Part shown: one piece after another, positions 4,416 to 8,607 of the stretch | Numbering within the stretch: position 1 is the stretch's first letter | Layout of the letters: each line of letters begins with the position of its first letter | NCBI GenBank assembly: GCA_030037105.1 | Contig: JASHRY010000081.1 | Location: forward strand, 1 to 8,607 | Direction: 5' to 3' | Length of the DNA: 8,607 nucleotides | Source: Xanthobacteraceae bacterium | Lineage (GTDB): Bacteria > Pseudomonadota > Alphaproteobacteria > Rhizobiales > Xanthobacteraceae | The notes under the pieces: model-generated | Told to the model about the DNA's origin: nothing | The model's database searches: none | The model's input: the letters and a program-made list of their open reading frames with translations, nothing else | Translations under genes and position numbers: made by a program

Positions 4416-7349
4416 TCAGCGCCGCCGTGGCTTCCAGCCACCGCGCATGCCGGGCCGGCCGAGCGTCGAGCGCGGGCCCGAACGGTCGCCCTTCGCCGGG
4501 ACGGATTCGATAGCCGGACCCATTTCGTCGAGATTCGGCTTGCGCGGCGCGTCGCGCCCCGGTCCGGAGCGTCGCGGCGCGACCTCGTGGGAGAGCGCGA
4601 TGCCCATTTCGTCGAGCGCTGGTTTGTGGATTTTGCTTTTTCTCCCCGCGCGCTCCGCGTGACCTCCACCCCGGCCGCCTTCGGCGGCCGACCCTCCCCA
4701 CAAAGGGGAGGGTAAAGTCTTCGCCGTGGGATCGTCGATCACGGCAAGTTCGGTCGCGCGCAGGCGTTTGATTTCGTCGCGCAAGCGCGCCGCCTCCTCG
4801 AAATCGAGGTCGGCGGCGGCGGCGCGCATGCGGGTTTCGAGATCGGTGATCACCGCCTCGAAATTGTGACCGATGGTGGCGGCCGCCTCGAACCTTGCTC
4901 CGGACCGCGATCCAAGGTCGCCGTCGCCAACGCCGGTCGAGACCAGCACGTGGTCGCGCTCGTACACGCTTTCCAGAATATCGGCGATGCCCTTGCGCAC
5001 GCTTTCCGGCGTGATGCCGTTCGCCGCGTTGAAAGCCTGCTGCTTCTCGCGCCGGCGATTGGTCTCCGCCATGGCGCGCTCCATCGAACCGGTGACGGCA
5101 TCGGCATAGAGGACGACGCGGCCCTCGACGTTGCGGGCGGTGCGGCCGATGGTCTGGATCAGACTGGTCTCGCTGCGCAAGAAACCCTCCTTGTCGGCGT
5201 CGAGGATGGCGACCAGCGCAACTTCGGGAATATCGAGGCCCTCGCGCAGGAGATTGATGCCGACCAGCACGTCGAAGGCGCCGAGCCGCAGATCTCGAAT
5301 GATCTCGATGCGCTCGATGGTGTCGATGTCGGAATGCATGTAGCGCACGCGGATGCCCTGCTCGTGCAGGTATTCGGTCAAATCCTCGGCCATGCGCTTG
5401 GTGAGGACGGTGACGAGCGCGCGGAAGCCGTTTTGCGCCACCGCGCGGACTTCGCCGACGAGATCGTCGACCTGGGTGCGCGCCGGGCGCACGTCGACCG
5501 GCGGATCGATGAGGCCGGTCGGCCGGATCACCTGCTCGACGAATACGCCGCCGGTCTCGTTGAGCTCCCACGGGCCGGGCGTGGCGGAGACGCACAGCGT
5601 CTGCGGCCGCATCGCGTCCCATTCCTCAAAGCGCAGCGGCCGGTTGTCCATGCACGAAGGCAGGCGGAAGCCGTATTCGGCGAGCGTCGCCTTGCGGCGG
5701 AAGTCGCCGCGGTACATGCCGCCGAGCTGCGGGATGGTGACGTGGCTCTCGTCGACGAAAACGAGCGCGTTGTCGGGCACGTATTCGAACAGCGTCGGCG
5801 GCGGCTCGCCGGGCTTTCGGCCGGTGAGATAGCGCGAATAGTTCTCGATGCCGGCGCAGCTTCCCGTCGCTTCCATCATCTCCAGATCGTAGAGCGTGCG
5901 CTGTTCGAGTCTTTGCGCCTCGAGCAGGCGGCCGGCGGCATTGAGCTCTTCGAGGCGCGCCCGCAGCTCGAGCTTGATGCCGGCAATCGCCTGCAGCAGC
6001 GTCGGCCGCGGCGTCACATAATGCGAGTTGGCGTAGATTTTGACGAACTCCAGCTCGTCGGTTTTTTGCCCGGTGAGCGGATCGAATTCCTGGATCGATT
6101 CCACGTCGTCGCCGAACAGCGACACGCGCCAGGCGCGGTCCTCGTAGTGCGCCGGGAAAATCTCGACCACGTCGCCGCGCACGCGGAACGAGCCGCGGTA
6201 GAAATCGCCGGCCGAGCGCTTGTATTGCAGCGCCACCAGGTCGGCCAGCAACGCCCGCTGGTCGAGGCGCTCGCCCTGCTTGAGCGAGAACGTCATCGCC
6301 GAATAGGTCTCCACCGAGCCGATGCCGTAGATGCACGACACCGAGGCGACGATGATCACATCGTCGCGCTCGAGCAGCGCCCGCGTCGCCGCGTGACGCA
6401 TGCGGTCGATCTGCTCGTTGATCGAGGATTCCTTCTCGATATAGGTGTCGGTGCGCGGGACATAGGCTTCCGGCTGATAATAGTCGTAGTAGCTGACAAA
6501 ATATTCGACCGCGTTGTCGGGAAAGAAGGTCTTGAACTCGCCGTAGAGCTGCGCCGCCAGCGTCTTGTTGGGCGCGAGGACGAGGGCGGGGCGTTGCGTC
6601 TCCTCGATCACCTTGGCCATGGTGAAGGTTTTGCCGGAGCCGGTGACGCCGAGCAGTACCTGCGTGCGGTCGTTGCGGCGCGCGCCCGCGACGAGTTCGG
6701 CGATGGCTTGGGGCTGATCGCCCCTCGGGCCGAAATCCGATTTGATGACAAGGCGGCGGCCGCCTTCGGTCTTGTCCGGCCGCGGCGGGCGATGCGGTGT
6801 CCAGGGATGCTCGTGGAATTCGGGACGGCCTTCGCGTAGCAATTTGTCCAGCGATCGCTGGCTGGCGAGCCCGGCAACCGTTCCCGCCTGCCCGGAATTT
6901 GATCGGGTTAGGCGCAATCGGGCAGGGGCCATGTCCGGCGTAATCACCTGGCGGTCCGCCTCGGCGTTCCCTTCCTGTTCCTCGAGACCGAAAGCGCGGG
7001 CCAGATCGGGATCGAGCTCGCCGGGCGGCACCGGAGTCTTGCCGACATAACCCTGCTGCGGCGCCTCGCCAAAGCCGCGCGCCACCGAGGCGCGTGCCCG
7101 ATGCGCATTGGCGAAATCGGCGCGGCGGTCCCAGGAATTGTCCGGCGGCGGCTGCAGCCCCGTCTGCGACCCCAGCCCGGCCGTGCCTTGCCCGATGCCG
7201 GGATTGAGGATGTCAGCAAGCTTCGCGTCGAGCGGCGGCACGTCCGGGCGCGCCGCCTTGGCCCGCGTCGGCCTTGCCGGGTCCTTTTTCGAATGTCTTG
7301 CCGGATCGTGCTCTCTCGGCGCGTTCGGCTGGTCGGGGCCTCTCGCCAT
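4416..7349 (-). CDS. uvrB: Excinuclease ABC subunit B (UvrB), long rhizobial form
   Basis: UvrB is the damage-verifying helicase-like subunit of nucleotide excision repair. It is loaded by UvrA and recruits UvrC. The protein has 977 residues against about 670 in E. coli. An N-terminal extension of about 195 residues, rich in Arg, Pro and Ala and without a recognised domain, precedes the core, which starts near [19 protein letters not shown]. In the core: Walker A GVTGSGKT (234-241), the beta-hairpin region [12 protein letters not shown] (287-298), the DESH box (533-536), and helicase motifs around [10 protein letters not shown] (671-680) and QTIGRTARN (732-740). The UVR motif for UvrC lies at about 835-865. 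The C-terminal tail contains a peptide encoded by a palindromic repeat (878-897) and two copies of a KPxLDEMG motif (909-916, 937-944). Start: ATG 7349 with ggcggg just upstream; an in-frame start further up (7421) is less likely. No SOS box was seen upstream. Confidence 0.96.
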   Translation of the reverse strand: MARGPDQPNAPREHDPARHSKKDPARPTRAKAARPDVPPLDAKLADILNPGIGQGTAGLGSQTGLQPPPDNSWDRRADFANAHRARASVARGFGEAPQQGYVGKTPVPPGELDPDLARAFGLEEQEGNAEADRQVITPDMAPARLRLTRSNSGQAGTVAGLASQRSLDKLLREGRPEFHEHPWTPHRPPRPDKTEGGRRLVIKSDFGPRGDQPQAIAELVAGARRNDRTQVLLGVTGSGKTFTMAKVIEETQRPALVLAPNKTLAAQLYGEFKTFFPDNAVEYFVSYYDYYQPEAYVPRTDTYIEKESSINEQIDRMRHAATRALLERDDVIIVASVSCIYGIGSVETYSAMTFSLKQGERLDQRALLADLVALQYKRSAGDFYRGSFRVRGDVVEIFPAHYEDRAWRVSLFGDDVESIQEFDPLTGQKTDELEFVKIYANSHYVTPRPTLLQAIAGIKLELRARLEELNAAGRLLEAQRLEQRTLYDLEMMEATGSCAGIENYSRYLTGRKPGEPPPTLFEYVPDNALVFVDESHVTIPQLGGMYRGDFRRKATLAEYGFRLPSCMDNRPLRFEEWDAMRPQTLCVSATPGPWELNETGGVFVEQVIRPTGLIDPPVDVRPARTQVDDLVGEVRAVAQNGFRALVTVLTKRMAEDLTEYLHEQGIRVRYMHSDIDTIERIEIIRDLRLGAFDVLVGINLLREGLDIPEVALVAILDADKEGFLRSETSLIQTIGRTARNVEGRVVLYADAVTGSMERAMAETNRRREKQQAFNAANGITPESVRKGIADILESVYERDHVLVSTGVGDGDLGSRSGARFEAAATIGHNFEAVITDLETRMRAAAADLDFEEAARLRDEIKRLRATELAVIDDPTAKTLPSPLWGGSAAEGGRGGGHAERAGRKSKIHKPALDEMGIALSHEVAPRRSGPGRDAPRKPNLDEMGPAIESVPAKGDRSGPRSTLGRPGMRGGWKPRRR
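4656..4713. repeat. Double-hairpin palindromic element inside uvrB
   Basis: Two perfect inverted repeats lie side by side. CGGCCGCC (4672-4679), loop ttc and GGCGGCCG (4683-4690) form the first. ACCCTCCCC (4691-4699), loop acaaa and GGGGAGGGT (4705-4713) form the second. A CCTCCACCCC flank follows on the left. This is the architecture of the 'ccctcccc...ggggaggg' palindromes that I recall as numerous between genes of Bradyrhizobium and relatives. Here it is read through in the uvrB frame without a stop and encodes [18 protein letters not shown]. The outer border at 4656 is approximate. Confidence 0.7.
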
Positions 7350-7432
7350 CCCGCCAATATGGGTCGAGTCCGCAACCGGGGAAAGTGCGGCCGCTCGGAA
7401 CCCGTACCCGACCCGCTGCACGTGCTCGACCG

Positions 7433-8607
7433 CTATGCGGGTTTCTCCGTCATTCGCCGCAGCACCATCGCGAATAGCAAAGCCGCGGCGGCGATGATAG
7501 AGAGCTTCACCGCGTCATCGAACAGCGTAACCTTCAACAGGACGGGGGCGAAATATGCCCCCAGCAAAGCCACACCCTCCCCGCGCCGGAAGCCGTTGCG
7601 CAAAGCCTCGCCCAGCAGCCAAGCCATGGGCACGGCCAGGATCACCAGGTCGTACTCCAGCATGAAGGGCGAGCAGAATGGCACGCAGGCTGCGATCGCC
7701 GCTCCCTCCGCTCGGCCTGACCGCACGCCGGGCGGCCGCCGCCGCAGCGCGCGCACCAACATGGCCGCGGCCGCCACACTCACCACCGCCTGCGCCACAT
7801 AGGCCAGCGCCAGCGGCCCGCCATGCAGGCGCACCGCGCCAAAGACCGTGACCAAATACTGCAGGTACAAAGGATTTGCCGGCTCCATCCAATTGCGCCG
7901 CGCGTCCGCCATGTCGGCAATGAACGCCGGCCAGACAGCTGTCCCGAAAGCCAATGTCGCCGCTGCCGCCAGCCCCAGCACGGTAGCGCCCGCGACCAGG
8001 AAACACCGCCACCGCCCCGCCACGGCCAAAGCGAGCGGCACGATGATTCCAAGCTGCGGCTTGTAGGCCAGGCAACCGAGACAAATACCCGCCAGCTCCG
8101 GCCGCCGGTCCATCCAGACTGCTGCTCCGCCCAGGAGTGCCGTGCTCAGAAATCCGTTCTGGCCGAAACCCGCATTGATCATCACGGCGGGATAGCCGAG
8201 AAACAGAATCCAGAGCCGCACGCCTTCACGCAAGCTCTTCGGCAGCAGCGCCCGTAATACGGTGACATAGCAGGCGCAGCTTGACGCCAGCCATAGGCAC
8301 AGAGCGGGAAAATAGCCGAGCAGCGCGAAGCCTGCGCACAACAGCAGGAAGAACGGCGGGTAGAAGAAAGCCAAGTACCCCCAGGTCGGATCCCGATGCA
8401 GGGCCATTTGCAGCAAGTAATGCGGCAGTCGCACATAGGCATCCGCGGCGCGCCCATCGAGCGCGAGCTGCCCGGCTGTCCAGAAGCTCACGAAGTCGCC
8501 CGATATCTTGGAAATCCCCGGCGCGGACGTCTGCCAGCGCACCCACATCACGCAAAAGCTCAGGAAGGCCGCGAGCGCCAGCGCCTCGCCCAGGCGGAGC
8601 AAATAGA
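7433..8607 (-). CDS. DUF2029/GT87-type membrane glycosyltransferase (5' end probably outside the window)
   Basis: This is a polytopic inner-membrane protein of the GT-C fold type related to mycobacterial PimE mannosyltransferases. Such enzymes use polyprenyl-phosphate sugars on the outer face of the membrane; the acceptor here is unknown. At least 389 residues and about nine to ten hydrophobic segments are visible. Family marks: [16 protein letters not shown] (35-50) with the Asp expected in the first external loop, YPP (81-83), GQNGF (147-151), YKPQLG (180-185) and [10 protein letters not shown] (311-320). The only start in the window is a TTG at 8602 and the frame stays open to the edge, so the true start likely lies beyond base 8607. 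It ends at TAG 7435-7433, 83 bases before the uvrB start on the same strand, so the two may share a transcript, though no functional link is obvious. Confidence 0.8.
   Translation of the reverse strand, partial: YLLRLGEALALAAFLSFCVMWVRWQTSAPGISKISGDFVSFWTAGQLALDGRAADAYVRLPHYLLQMALHRDPTWGYLAFFYPPFFLLLCAGFALLGYFPALCLWLASSCACYVTVLRALLPKSLREGVRLWILFLGYPAVMINAGFGQNGFLSTALLGGAAVWMDRRPELAGICLGCLAYKPQLGIIVPLALAVAGRWRCFLVAGATVLGLAAAATLAFGTAVWPAFIADMADARRNWMEPANPLYLQYLVTVFGAVRLHGGPLALAYVAQAVVSVAAAAMLVRALRRRPPGVRSGRAEGAAIAACVPFCSPFMLEYDLVILAVPMAWLLGEALRNGFRRGEGVALLGAYFAPVLLKVTLFDDAVKLSIIAAAALLFAMVLRRMTEKPA

Noticed and set aside
4261..5622. 453-codon open frame on the - strand overlapping uvrB
   Set aside because: It is a frame-shifted, Arg-rich shadow of uvrB without recognisable motifs.
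4866..6839. 657-codon open frame on the + strand opposite uvrB
   Set aside because: It lies entirely within the strongly conserved uvrB coding region. Long antisense frames are expected in GC-rich DNA, and the translation shows no domain.
7350..7432. LexA/SOS box upstream of uvrB
   Set aside because: No GTTC-N7-GTTC or GAAC-N7-GAAC type pair is present in this gap; a single GTTC has no partner at the right distance.
1..8607. CRISPR array, tRNA or rRNA genes, insertion sequences, toxin-antitoxin or phage genes
   Set aside because: No regularly spaced direct repeats, RNA gene signatures, transposase motifs or such protein families were seen on either strand.

Overview
The window is GC-rich and gene-dense. 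It looks like chromosomal DNA of an alphaproteobacterium of the order Hyphomicrobiales (Rhizobiales), most like Bradyrhizobiaceae and relatives. Three things point there: the order rpoN - hpf/raiA - ptsN, the long-form UvrB with large terminal extensions, and two kinds of short palindromic repeat that I know from Bradyrhizobium-like genomes. The assignment rests on sequence reading and memory only, with no search.

Layout. Bases 1-191 are the 3' end of rpoN (sigma-54), including the RpoN box. Next on the + strand is a hibernation-promoting factor gene (414-740) with an intact ribosome-binding N-terminal domain but an early stop. Recognisable pieces of its C-terminal dimerisation domain lie downstream in shifted frames (741-about 923), ending against a 49-bp palindromic repeat (926-974). 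ptsN (EIIA-Ntr, 1022-1483) closes this nitrogen/stress block. Converging on it from the - strand are a small heat-shock protein gene (1576-2022) and a DedA-family membrane protein gene (2156-2791). The heat-shock gene has a good RpoH-type promoter candidate, and a perfect 7-bp hairpin just before its start codon could act as an RNA thermometer.

A divergent + strand gene encodes a small lipoprotein of unknown function (2918-3373). It is followed by a possible 34-residue small protein with a strong ribosome-binding site (3437-3541). The rest of the window is on the - strand: a DUF892/YciF ferritin-like stress protein (3729-4232) behind a near-consensus EcfG (general stress response) promoter; uvrB (4416-7349), which carries a palindromic element translated in frame near its 3' end; and a multi-spanning DUF2029/GT87-type membrane glycosyltransferase (7433 to the window edge).

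Functionally the window mixes sigma-54/PTS-Ntr regulation with stress tolerance: ribosome hibernation, heat shock, general stress ferritin-like protein and nucleotide excision repair. I see no phage, CRISPR, toxin-antitoxin or secretion system. The points most worth a second look are the apparent conversion of a long HPF into a short one, the palindrome inserted in frame in uvrB, and the heat-shock leader hairpin.
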